Assembly: GCF_024713975.1 (NCBI RefSeq) | Contig: NC_091102.1 | Location: 17,199,501-17,263,500 of the forward strand | DNA length: 64,000 nucleotides | Direction of reading: 5' to 3' | Source: Paralichthys olivaceus | Taxonomy: Eukaryota; Chordata; Actinopteri; Pleuronectiformes; Paralichthyidae | Part shown: positions 50,227 to 63,500 of the stretch, piece after piece | Position numbering within the stretch: position 1 is the first letter of the stretch | Layout: each line of letters begins with the position of its first letter | Program-made: the position numbers and the translations under genes | The notes under the pieces: generated by a model | What the model was told of the DNA's origin: nothing | What the model saw: only the letters and a program-made list of their open reading frames with translations | Databases searched by the model: none

Positions 50227-51241
50227 TTTATTAAAAAGAGTCAATCCACAGTAGTTCAGAGTTTGGCACCATCAATATAAAAACATGTTAAATCAAAAAT
50301 AAAGTGTACACCCCAAATTAGCATTAAACAAAATGCCTGAATAAAAAGGGATAAATAAAAAAATACAAACATTTATGTAATTAAAATGCATTTCACTTGG
50401 AAATAATGGCGATTTTTTTACCCCATTCATTTTTGAAGCAAGAGTCTAACTTTTGGTCAGTCAGCTTTGGCTCTATAGATTGTAGATGCGCTACAAGGCA
50501 ATGTTTTTAACACACTCAAAGGTAACAGTGCTTATCTTTTTAAGAAGGTGTGCAGTTTTTATTTGTAAATCAAAGAGTTATTAGTGACCAGTTGATCTGT
50601 TCATATCAAGAGGGACAGGACACTTTTACAACTGTTACCCCCTTCATTATAAAGAATACAAAATGCAGTCTACAATTAGTCTACCTTAATGTCTTCTGTG
50701 TACATGTTAGTCACAAAAAGACTCATAAATTGTGGTAAGTACGTCAAATGCGGCTACAGGTATCATCAGGAGTTTGTAGTGGTGAGTTCAGTTTTGTTCA
50801 AAAAGAAGAGGATTGTAATGGAATGTTCTGAAATCAAATGTATCAAATGAAGTCAAAAAAGTACCAATGCAACAGTAAAAATACACAACAATACTGCATC
50901 TGGTGGTGTGTGTGTGTGTGTGTGTGTGGTAGGGTTTGGGTTGGAGGTGATAAAGCAGCAGGACTTGTGCGCTGATAGACTTGTGTCATTTGATTCAGAA
51001 ATCCATGTTTTTGGTGAAGAATAGCAGATCACAACATGAACAGTGGTAAAAGTCTTTGAACAGGCACAGTTGGTTGGTGTAGAAAAGTCTTTGTTAAGGC
51101 ACTAAAATTTAGTGGTGGTGGTGGGGGGGCGGGGGCTTTCAGGCACAAATCTAATGGAGAGGTCTTTACATGACAGCAGGAGGAGGCTTCCATCCTGACA
51201 GGGGTCTCGCGTTTCCTCATTCACTCCCACTCCTTCCGTCT
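50227..51241 (-). other. fn1: 3'UTR of fn1 with polyadenylation signal
   Basis: AATAAA on the - strand at 50227-50232 lies about 1.0 kb past the fn1 stop codon. The interval is AT-rich and non-coding, with a GT tract at about 50905-50927. The terminal exon therefore probably spans about 50205-51310. Confidence 0.65.
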
Positions 51242-54200
51242 CTACTCTGTGGGGCTTTGAGCATCTGCGAGCAGCTCGGGCCTCAAGCATTCGATTGGAC
51301 ACTGGATGTTCTGGATGACAGGAAAGAGGGAGGGGCAAGAAGAGAAGGAAAGTAGACGAGGATAGGATTAGTTTTGGCTGGATCTACAGCAACTTCTATA
51401 TTTTGTATTGGAGAGAGACAGGATTTAATACATTTTAATCAAACATTTTTTAAACTAAAATGTTTTAAATGGATATCCCTGTTATTGGTCAAAGTATCAT
51501 ATACTGTATATCAGAGGTTTCACTAGTTAACACTGTGCATCGTTGTCGACCAGTCGTTAACTGCAGTTTAGCACAGTGCAGTAATACAGCAGTGGCAGTG
51601 CATCTCCAGCAGATATCCAGCAGGGAGTGCTGTTGTTGTTGAAAACTAGTTGACAAAGGCCTAGTTGTGATGTGTGAGGTTAATGCTGGGGATTAACTAC
51701 ATGTACGTATCATGGCTGCCTCTAATATTCTGCCTCCATTTGGTGCATCGATTATGAACGTGAAATTAACATGATGTGTCCGTGGGATACCGTACACATC
51801 CAATATGGAATAACGATTTTGCATGTGTGTTTTGACGAGCCATTTCTCTTTACACTAACCACTTCTGTTAGTAGGTCATGTTAGTATTAATGCAATTGTT
51901 GTTAATTATATTAAACTAAACAATTGTGAATATTATGCCACCTGTGGACAAACACAATAAGGGTCAGACAATTAAATACCTGCTGTAATTAGCAGTAGTC
52001 GTAAATACCCTACTGTACATACATGATTGTGTTGATCTCGTACTAAATATCATTTAGCTTTTTTCTCCATCTACAATAGTTTAGCAGAATAAAAAATGCA
52101 ACAATATTAGACATCAAATTCAAAGTGAGCCACTGACCAGTTTGCGTAGAGCGTTTTCTCTGTACCGGTCGAAGACTTCTGCGCTGACAGGTTGCAGGAG
52201 GTCAGCGTCTACATCCGTCTGTGTACCTGGCCTTCTGCAGTTCTCACAACGCCAGCCCTACAGAAAGATGAACGCACATACGCAAATACTCAGGCCACAT
52301 GGTTTCCATCATGCTACGCAACTGAATGCATAGACAGAGAGGCAGACAAACAGAGTATCTGCCAATATTTTCTAGTATGAACGCTCAGAAAACACACACA
52401 TGCACAGTGTTACCCACCTGTTGTCCTCCAGAGCAGGTACAGGTACAGATGGCACCCATATATTCTTTCTGCCACTGGTCTCCCACACGGTACATTTTTC
52501 CATTGTCATAACATGTCGACTCATCTGGAGGGTGAAAGAAGCATATTCAAATTGTTGCCTGCTGAAGATCTAGAAGTTTGAGTTACGTTAAAAATGGGCT
52601 GGAGTAAGTTAATGAAAACCATAAGGTGTGTTCAGTCTGAGTGTGAACTGGGCAGAAGTTATTGCCAGCAGGGATATGTAGCGTGTAGTGTGTTTACTTA
52701 CGGGGTTCACACTTGAATTCTCCTTTGCCATTTCCCATGCAGGTGCAGCTCATCATGTGACCATTTTCCACGCGGCGATCCCACTTTTCTCCGATGCGAT
52801 AGTTGTTGCCGTTGTCGTGACACCACTCTGGATGAGGAGAAGAAGCAGAGAGAGGGAAAGAAAGAGGGGGAGGAGAGTGTGAAGCAAGGGGGTGAAGATA
52901 GAAATACATGAGGAAGAGATGTAGAAGTGAGGAGATAATAAATTGGAGATGAAGAATAGAGCAAAGAAGGAATAAAATGAAGGAAGGGGTGTGAGAGAAG
53001 TTCATTAGTTTAGGTAAAGAGCAGACAGACATCACCTGGAGTGACACTGCAGTGACAGATTCAGAACATTCATCTGATTTCAACACAGTGCAGTACAAAT
53101 TACAGTGTCTATGAAACACAATCAAAACTAGGCATTCATCTTCACTGTGCAAAATACATTTCAGACATCAGATAAAGACAAACTTCAGAACAGTCACAGA
53201 GTTTCGCTGGTTTCCACTTGAAATTGCAAGTTCTTTCAGTTGGAGATAAACAGAGACGTACAGACAGTGTGCAGACCTAAAACCTACGCAGATGAATGAT
53301 GATGAGCTCAGTTTCTGGTATTGTCGTGTTAGCTATGAAGACAATACAAAAAAAACTGAGGCGGAGGTTAGCTATTTCGCTGACATACACATATGTGTGA
53401 CTGGACCCTTACTGTGAAGTTTTCACAGATTATAGAGATATATCATTTAGGCCAGTATGAGCAAACCACAGACACAACTGCTTCAGTAACCATGAAGCAG
53501 TTCAACTGGTTGAAACATGTTATACATTGCACAGAAAACATTTTCTCCACAATGTATTTATGTAGAAAATAGTTGCTTTAGAAAAGATTGGATGCTCACA
53601 CTGAGATCGTATTACTGCATGATGCTGCACATAGAACATGAACTGACCAATTCTATGGCTTCAGCACCACAATAGTTAAGGAATTTATAATATGTATAAT
53701 GTAAAATATGCTTATTAATAAATAAAGTATTTAATGAATCAGTCCATCTTATGACTTAATGCTCATTAAGCAAGTCTTTTGAGTTTGTGCTCATTAAATA
53801 ATTCTCTCTTATAAATTCCTTTTGTGTAAATCACATAGAATTATTGCACTTTTAATTCCATGTTGTGTAGTTGGGTGTTATAGCAAAGCATGCAGGGTTG
53901 GTGTTATTAAGCCACTCACTGGATGAATCACATCTAAAATGACCACTGCCCAGGCCGAGACAGTGGCACCACAGCTTGAAACCCGTCTCAGACATGCGCT
54001 CCCACTCGGAGCCCAGCTCGTGATAGGTGTGTGTGAACGTGTCGTAACACACGTCCCGGTTGGCGGTAATGGGAATGTCACCTGGAACTAAGGGAGGGAA
54101 GAAAAATATGTTTAGAAAGGACTACATTGCGTATATATATATATTTAAATACATACTATTCATGGTAAGGATTGCTTTTCACAGTATTATGAATGCATGT

Positions 54201-54467
54201 CAAAGTCAAGCTTATTGAGCTGAATGAAAAATTATGCTTTTGTGGACTGTACCGGCATTGCCAACGGTTACGACTTCCTCCAGAACCTTCTCTTTAGCCC
54301 CGCCCCTCATGGCCTCCACCAAAACATTGTAGGACGCTCCAGATGTCAGGCCAATCAGTGTGGCGCTGTTCGAAGTGCCAGGAAGACGCATCTATATGGA
54401 GGAGGTCAAAGTTAATGAGGGGTCTTTAGTTTTCCAGCAGTAAATATATGTGCATGTGTGTGTTTGT

Positions 54468-54504
<37 letters not shown>

Positions 54505-57500
54505 CTGGAAGCCCCGCTCCTCCATGTGAGTAATGGGATTACAGGACACCTCATACTCTGAGGTCTGAGGAATGGGCTGCCAGGAGATGGCTGTGATTGT
54601 CTGTGCTTCCTGGGGCAGCTCCGTCTCGTTGTCGGGGAAACCGAATGCGAGACCAGGCAGAGGACCGTCGCTCACCTACGACATCAAACACACAGCGTAC
54701 AGACACCGTGAAATCGTGACATCACTGAGGACAAGACAGTGACATTGACATTTTGACAGAAGAAATTAAATTAAAGGTTCAACAGTTAATTTATTGGCTA
54801 CCCCACAAAATGTAATATTTCTCATTGAGGGGAGCTGAGAACTTTCAATCAGTTTCTTGCGGCTCGTTGATTTGGTTTTAGCTTCAACTCTGAACTCAAC
54901 ACAATAAACCATCTAAGAATCTGTCGACATGAACATCCTATTACATAAAATGTGACTAATTTTAATTTAAACAGCGAAGACAAGTACAGATGCCCAAATT
55001 TTATCAGTGACTTCAGAGCAGATAAGAGCAAATTATTTGACAACAGTAATAAAACCAGATCAGATTTACATCAGAGCATTTGAGGCTAACGCACCTTGAC
55101 CAGTGGTACTCTGTTCCCGTCAGGGCCTGCTACAGGAATATAGACAAGGGGCTCTCTGAGAGTGGGTCTCTGGCCCTCTTTGGGTCCACTGTAGGGGCCA
55201 TTAAGTCCATTATTAGGGCCCAGGTTCTGGTACTCTGTGTAGATGTGCTGGCCCTGCTGGTCTGGCTGGTATTGACCACTAGTGCCAGCCAAGTGCACGT
55301 GGTTGGAGTTGAAACTGGACACAGAAAAAGGAGAAAGATAAAGAAAGATGATGAGGAATGAAAACAGAGGTAAAGCATGATTAAAAGACATTCTATAAGT
55401 ATGGCGGTGTAATGGATTTTCCATTCCTAAGCCTAGTAAACATTATCAGGTAACAGCATGATTGTACAGGTTCTTACATCTTGTCATTGAAGGACTCAGG
55501 GACATCCAGGATGTCTGTGCTGGGTCGGTAAGGAACAGGAAGCTGAGGCAGCTCAGGGACCAATAGCTGATGATCTGTGGCTGGCTCTGATTGGACAACA
55601 AACACATGTAGGCCAGCTGTTAGACGTAAACAAGGCAAAGCAGAAATGATTGTTTTCACTGTGTTACAACTAGAGGAGGACTGTCCATCTGGTTTAATGT
55701 GACACTCATATAGCAACAGCAGTTACATTATTTAAGGGAAAACCAGATTCCATCAGAAATGTAGGATTAAAAATCAGCTGGTCAATCCACACCACTTTAA
55801 GATTTGTATTAGCAACTAAGATGGATGCAGTACATTTTCATGCATTGCTTCTCATACTCTGAAAAGTGTTACTTGGCTATAATAACACTATAATTACCTA
55901 ACACAACCTAACACTAACAGCAGTTTATCTGCAGAGCATGTCAGCCTGGACATAAGCACAATGCCAAGGCTTTTCTGTAATTCAACAGAAGAACGGAATG
56001 AAGCCAGCAGGGGGCAGTATAGCATAACTCTAAAACTACAAGAGCTGTAGAAATGAAATGATATGACCAAGAATGGTTTTGTTAATAGAATTGATCATTA
56101 CTATTTAAATGTGATGGTGTATTTTATCATGAATGGATAAAACATGTGCAGTGGTTGCAAGAGAAATGATTTATTAAAACAATCAGAACCAATGGAGAGA
56201 GGAGATATATCTCAAGTACCATTCATCTTCAATCACCTTATATAAAAACAACATTATAATGGGTAGTGTGCATGTGTCGACTGTGCAATATATATTTGCT
56301 GACTCATTAATTGTCTAAACTTGCTGTAATGTAACAGTAAAAGCTGTATCCTTTCTAAACATCTTGGTTGAGAGAGTTCTGTCTGCTTTTTTTCATGCTG
56401 GAAGTATTCATTTTAGTCAGTAAAATACCAAACGTCCCTCTGGAGAACAATGAAGTATTTCTGAGTAATCGTTGATTTCATGGTTTTATGTCACAGTTGG
56501 ACTGAACAACTTCAGAATGTCATGATTTAAGCTGAAAGGGTGAAAAGTATTTCTACAAAATAACATCAGGAGATAGAGAAGAAACTGTATTTTGAGTTTT
56601 AATATCTTAACATAAGAGCAATTCACACTCAAATCAAACAGTGGTACTTACGTGTTCTGGCTTTGCCCACTAGAGGTGTGCTTCTCAAAGTGTTCTGCAG
56701 TGCAACGATCTTAATGACATACTCTGTTCCTGGTTTCAGACCTGTGACCAAACAATAATCACACATCAGTGGGTTTATTTCTTATCCGTCACATTTTAAA
56801 ATCATTGTATTTGCATGCACTGTGCGTCCCGGGGATCTGTGTCATGTTCTGCACTCACCACTGACGGTGGCGTAGCTTTGACCTGTGTGGGGCCTGGGGA
56901 TAACTTCTCGAGGCAAACCCCCGGCCTCCTCGTAGGTGACGTAGTACCCAGTGACCCCGGGGCTACGGGACGGCTCCCACGTGAAAGAGATGCTGTTCGG
57001 GTTCAGGGAGGTGAAGCGAATGCTGGTGGGCGGGATGACCAAAGGTTTAGCTGGAAGGAGACAGACATTAAAGTAAATACTTAACAACTCTTTCAAAAAC
57101 ATGTTTGGGCACAAGTTCTGTATAATCAGCAGATACCACACTCAATGCTAATCACACCAAATATTTAAGTATTACACAACATCTGCCACTCTCCAAAACA
57201 CTGACTGAGACTACAGGGCAGGGTTTGATGGGTACCTGTGGTGGCAGTGAGTGTGAGAGGTGCGCTGCGTCCATTCCCTTTCAGGGTGTAGATGTTGATC
57301 TTGTAACTAGTGCCAGGCTCCAGACCTGAGATAGAGACACAGACAAATTAATGAGGGACTGTGTGTAGTAACAGCAACGCATGACACCTGCCAGTTTATT
57401 CTTTGTGTGTTTACATTCTCACATCCGTGTACCTGTAATAGTGAACGAGCGTGAGTCGGGGGTGATGGTCTTTTTGATGGTCACATAGCCTGTTGTGGAG

Positions 57501-60500
57501 GATGTGGGTGTGGCCTCCACCAGGAAGCCGGAGATGGTTTCCGTCTTGGAGCGCCAGGTCAGAGTGATGGAGGAGTCGTTAACGTCGGAGATACGAACGC
57601 GGCGAGGTGGGCTGATATCTGCAGGAAGATGAGGAAGAGGGAAGTGAGGGTGAGATGGCAATGAACAAAACGAGGAAAGAAAGAGTGTAATGGAGTGTGG
57701 GATGGTTGTTTGCTAAGAACAAAGTTAAAGCATCAACAACACCATCTTAATGTCTTCCTGTATGAAAACTTTGTGTAAATGTTTGAGTTAAAGACTCACT
57801 CTCCAAAGTGGTGACCTCTCCTTGGACTGGTCGGCTGGTCAGAGAGTTTTTCAGGGCATAAACATGGACCTCATATGTGGTTGCAATCTAATGGAGACGG
57901 AGGAAAAGAGAAAAAAAAAATCAAATCAGTGTTGCACAATCTCCACAGAACAGAGTTGCAGTATCCTGGCTGCTGCTACAATTACCACTGTTTGTTCATG
58001 TTTACACGTTTATATCCACATGTATCAGCCTGCCTATGTATTACTTTTATTTCTTTCAGCCATGTTTGGGGAGTTTGCATGCCTCCACGTGCGTGTTTGT
58101 CACTGCACGCCTCAGGTGTATTAGAGTGTACTGTGTGAAAGCTGAGGCTGGAAATTTCCAGTACGTTAAGATTATATATTTACCTCCACAGAGGAGGTTA
58201 TGTTTTTATCTGTGTTGTATCTTGATTAAATAAAATCAGGCACATTAATGGGACTAATTTCTTATGAGTGTGTGTTATCTGGTGCAGATCCAAAGAAAAA
58301 TCTGTATGTGGTGACTTTAAATGTGATTTCACGAGGGGGCTGTTGAGCTTTGGTGGATTTATGTGCTTGCTGAGTGCATTCTAGTTTTTAAAGCTTTATA
58401 TTGATTTTGTTTGTTACAGTTAGCAATTTCATCTAGCTATTTCACTAGGGCATAACATCAACTTGTGTTTACCTAAAGTGTACCAAAATAATATCAACCT
58501 GTGAATATTTTGTTTGGCTCTTGTTGCAAGGTAAAGGAAATGTATGAAGGCACAATATTCACTAATATGGATGTCCTTAGTTCAGCTCCACAGCACTGAC
58601 ACTCACTTCTGTTCAATAAATGAGAAAGAACAAGGGTCCTTCACTCCCCTTCATAGACCAACACTCACCATGAGCCCAGGGATGTGTGCCTGAGTGGCGT
58701 CTGGGGCCAGGTTGATCTCTTTGGTTGGTCCGCTCTTGTTCTTTGGGTTCACCACCACACGGTAGCCTGTGAGGCCTTTGAGGCCGTTCAGGCGGTTCTC
58801 CTGACTCGGCACAGCCCAGTGTATTGTGAAGGAGGTGGGGCCAACCTGGGAGAACTGGAGGTTGGTGGGGGGTGAGATGGCTGGGGGAGGAAAGAGAAGT
58901 AAAAGATGGTTAGAGGGTTAACAGAGGGACACATTCGATTAACACAGTCAAGTAATAATAACTTTCATACAATTTTATTGTTTTTATTTTTCTTCTCTTC
59001 TCTGACATGTTATTATTTTTTCATCCATATTTACCTATTTTTTAAAATGTGTCATTATTTTAGGTTCACATCTTGAACTTATGTACCTGTAGCTTGTGTC
59101 CCAACCACTGGAGTGCTGGCCGTGTCCTCGTGCAGGGCGATGACCTTCACAGTGTATTCAGTGCCAGGTTGCAGACCATAGATGACAGTGGACTCTGCAT
59201 CACCTCGGGGAGCAGGACGCAGCTCTCGCTCACCCTCCTCTGGACTTGAGTACAAGATGCGGTAAGACGTAACGATTCCATCTGGACTGTCCCAGGTGAT
59301 TCGCAGTGAGGTAGAGTCGATGTCTGAGAAGCTCAGGTCTTTGGGACGGTCGACGTCTAAAGGTGGGGAGAGTGGGATGGAGGAATAGGGGAGACGTTAG
59401 GTTGTTTTCCTATTTTATAACAATATTCCATTAATATCTCTAGAGAATGTAAACCCTCACTTGTTAAAGCATTCACCACCAGCGGAGTGCTCTCTCCATC
59501 TTGTCCAAGAGCGTACACACTCAAAACGTACTCCACTGTAGGCATTAGGCCCGAGAAAGTCATCTCTGTCTGATCTGGTAAAGAGAACAAGAATGAAGAA
59601 TGTGAAGACAAGAATTTTAAAAACCTTGTCCTGCAGTGAAAATCTAAGACACAAATGTAATTTGTGGGATTTTGGTCAGAGAACATACCTGGAGCCACCA
59701 CCTCAGTAAAAGACGGCCCCTGTCCATTTCTGGGGACCCCAGTTACCCTGTACCCCTTGATGGGTCCCTGGGCGGGGCTCCACCTCACTGTGACACTGTT
59801 GTCATTCACGCCTGTCACCTCCATTTCAGAGGGGGAGTCGACACCTAGTAGAGGAGACAAAAGTGATGATGAGACGAGAAAGCAGAGAGCGGAAACAAAG
59901 GAAAACTGCCTCATAGAAATGGGTGAAACGTGGTTTTGCATCCATGATATATTTGTGTGTACCTGTTTTGTGTGTGACATAGATTGGAGTGCTGGATGCG
60001 GGACTGTCTCCTCTAGCAGTCACAGCATAGACAGTGATGGTGTATTCGGTACCAGGATGTAGGTTAGAGATGGTGGCAGTGGACTGAGAGCCAGGTACTG
60101 TGAACTCCTTGGGGTTACTGTGACCTCCTGGATAAAGATTAGCAATGTTAAAGAAAACAGTCTATCTTTACTGGAAATAAAAAGAAACTAACTATTAAGA
60201 ACTTGAGAGTGAGGGCTAATTTAGTATCTCGTATCGCATCACATCGTTACATATCAGACAGATCACATCGTATCGAATCATATTGGATGGTATCAGATCC
60301 GATCGCATCGTATCCTATCGTATCATGTCGTAATGTATCATGTCTCACCTGTCTCTCCATGGGTGATCCTGTAGTACCGCACAGTGACAGGAGGGGAGTC
60401 CCAGCGTACAGTGATACTGGTGGGGCTGGAGTCTAGCACTTCCAGGTCTGTGGGAGCATCAGAAACTGGAGAGAGAGAGAGAAAGAGAGACAAAAAAAGA

Positions 60501-63500
60501 AAGACACACATTAACATCACAATGATGATAAAATGGTGAATATGTCAAGCATTAAATCAAGGTTTCATACTTGTCTTCTGTTTCCCATTGAGTGGCAGGC
60601 TCTCCTGGGTCCCGCTGACTGCGAAGATGTTGACCAGGTACTCAGAGTCTGGAGCGAGGCCTGTCAGGGTGAAGTGGTTCCTAGAGGGGGGGAGCCTCTC
60701 GTCCTTGGCCTTCCCGCCAGTGACTATCTGGTAACGGATACGGTAACCGGTGATTTTGCTCTGGGGAGCGAGCCAGTGGATGGTGAAGGAATTGGTGAAG
60801 ATCTCAGAGAAACGAAGGCCCACTGGTGAATCCAGAGCTGAAGATGCATGGAAAAATATTCAGAACATATGTTCTCATCTGTTTTTTAGATACCGGAGGG
60901 AATATCTGGACCGATATTATCTTACTACCAAATCCGATGAGCACAACTCACCTGTTTTCTGGGTGCCGACAACAGGCGAACTCTCTCTCTGCTCATAAAC
61001 ACACACAACGCTGACTAGATACTCTGTGTTAGGCAGCAAGTCTGTGCAGAGTGGAGAAGATATAAACAGAAATGTAGTCGACTGTTTTTGTAGATGAACA
61101 TTGAGATCAATTCTTTGGTTTGTCGAATTACTTACTCCTCAGCACCACGTTGTTATCCCGGCCTCCTGTACTGGTCTCTGTAATATCATCTTCATCGTCA
61201 ATGGGGTGATACCTGAATAAATAGGAAGTATTATTTGTGGATGAACTTTTTTCAGATAATCAGATATTTAAAAAAAAATACTGAGGGCATTTCTCGTCCT
61301 ACCTGATGAGGAAGCTGTTGATGTCTGCAGAGTTTGGGACGAGGGGAGAGACCCATATGACTTCTATGCTGTCAGGCCCGACCTCGCCAAACCTCAGATC
61401 AGTGGGGGCAGGTACAGCTAAAAGAGAAAAGAGAGCAAAATGATTCAAAATGTTAATGTTAAGTAAACACTGAAATGGAGAACAGAAAAAGATTCACATT
61501 TTTATCCTGAAAAGGGGAGTCTGTTTTATATGCGTGTCTGAAGATTTACGACATCTTAAAAGTGAGAGAACAAGCAGTGTTTGCATTAGGGGGCAAAATG
61601 AGCCTCAGTATGATAAATCACCCCTCAACTAAAACCAGATGTTACACACACACACACACACACACACACAAGATAATTAAACTGGTAACACAGCATGCAG
61701 AGCAATTACATCAGCAACTTTAAATGTTTGACCTAAGAGCCACGTATTAGGGTTAATAAGAATCATATTAAATTACCCTTGGCACACACAGCTTGATTAA
61801 TGTCTCACTCACAGTCAACACAAATCACACAACAAACACACAGTGTGGTAGAGCTGATCATAACTAATGAAGATGACAGTTGAAGAGTTTTTGATCTTAC
61901 AGGTCTGCTGCGTGACCGTGGTGGGCTCGCTCTCGCCGCTATCCGTCACCGTGATCACACTGATGTCGTAGTCGATGCCAGGCTCCAGTCCATAGACGGT
62001 GTATTGACCCGTGGTCGGCTGTACCATGTCCTCAAAGATGGGCACGCTCTCGCCGGCTGCCACCACCGTGATCCTGTAACCGGTGATGGCTGTGGTGTTG
62101 AGCGGCGACCAGCGCAGGCTGATGGTGGTGTCGCTCACGTCCTCGAAGCTCAAGTCCGTCAGCTTCGGGACTTCTGGGTGAGTGGAAAGAGGGTTTGGAA
62201 GGAGGGGGAGAGGAGAGAAGGAGAGAGAGAAGACGGAACACCAAACACAGAGGCAAAAATGGAAGGGAAGGGGTTAGAGGCAACAAGTAGAAGCAGTGGT
62301 TAAAAGAAGCGAGGTAGACTCCTCTCTTCCATTAGTTTTATATATTCAATATATCACAACAATGGAAGAGTGAAGGTCTATAAAGCTGCTTTTCCTGGTA
62401 TATATTACTATTTAGTGAGATTTTAGCAAGTGGTTTTTCAATGAATCTTCTCCATTGAATTTCTCTTCAAATATATACTGAGGAAATAAAGCAATATTGT
62501 TGCAAAACAGTCCCAGAACTGTTTTCCATTTTCCCTTGGCTGCTGGTGATGAGTTAGAGCAGCGATGCAAACAGAGCTAATATCTGTTGAAAGATGTTGC
62601 TTCTGTAAACATCATCTTGTTCTTACCTGTTCACGTAGAAGCTATTACAAACTCATAAAACTCAGTATTTTTCATGATGATCAGTTCATTGTCATTGAGC
62701 ATCCATTGTTTTCATTCGAATCTCACCTGGTGTAACGATGGTTGACACAGGGGTGCTCTCCATGTCATCCTTCACCGTAACAACACTGACGTTGTACTCC
62801 ACTCCAGGACTGAGGTTCTCCAAGGTGCACGAGTTCTGTCCGGCATCCACGAACTCCTCCACGCTGTTTCCTTGCTGCCCATTGGTCGGAGTGCATGTCA
62901 CTCTATAGCCAGTGATGTCTTGAGGGGAGACGTGAGAAACATTTAGCCGTATTTTGATTATTTATAATTAAATTGAGTGTCTTGGTATACAGATGTATTT
63001 GTGTGCATGCATGCGTGTGTATGTGTGTGTGTGTTGCTGGGTAGATCTTGTGCTAAGGCTCAGTTAAAGGATCTGGGAGACAGGACAAGGTCTATCAGTG
63101 TGTGTGTTTGTGTGTGTGTGTGTGTGTGTGTATTCGGATGGAATGAGCTGGCATGCAAACGCTTTCATTCATCTAGGTTGTGAGTATTTCCTACATGAAT
63201 ATGTATGTGTGCATGTGATGTATCAGTGTGTGTCTGGTGAGCTGACATGCAGACGTCTTCTTCCATTAGACCTGTCATTCATGCCAATGGGTTATTTGTC
63301 AAAATCAAACCCAGAACTATTCCCCAACCTCCCTCCACCAATCTCTAAGACACACTTCGATTCCACCTCAGCGTCATTGAAGTGGGAGGCAACATTTCCA
63401 GCCCTTGCAACAGAAACACAGCAGGGATTTCCCTTAATGATAAACTCCCCATTCAGCCAAATTACTGCTGACACATGAAATGAAGCCGTCACAAGACAAT

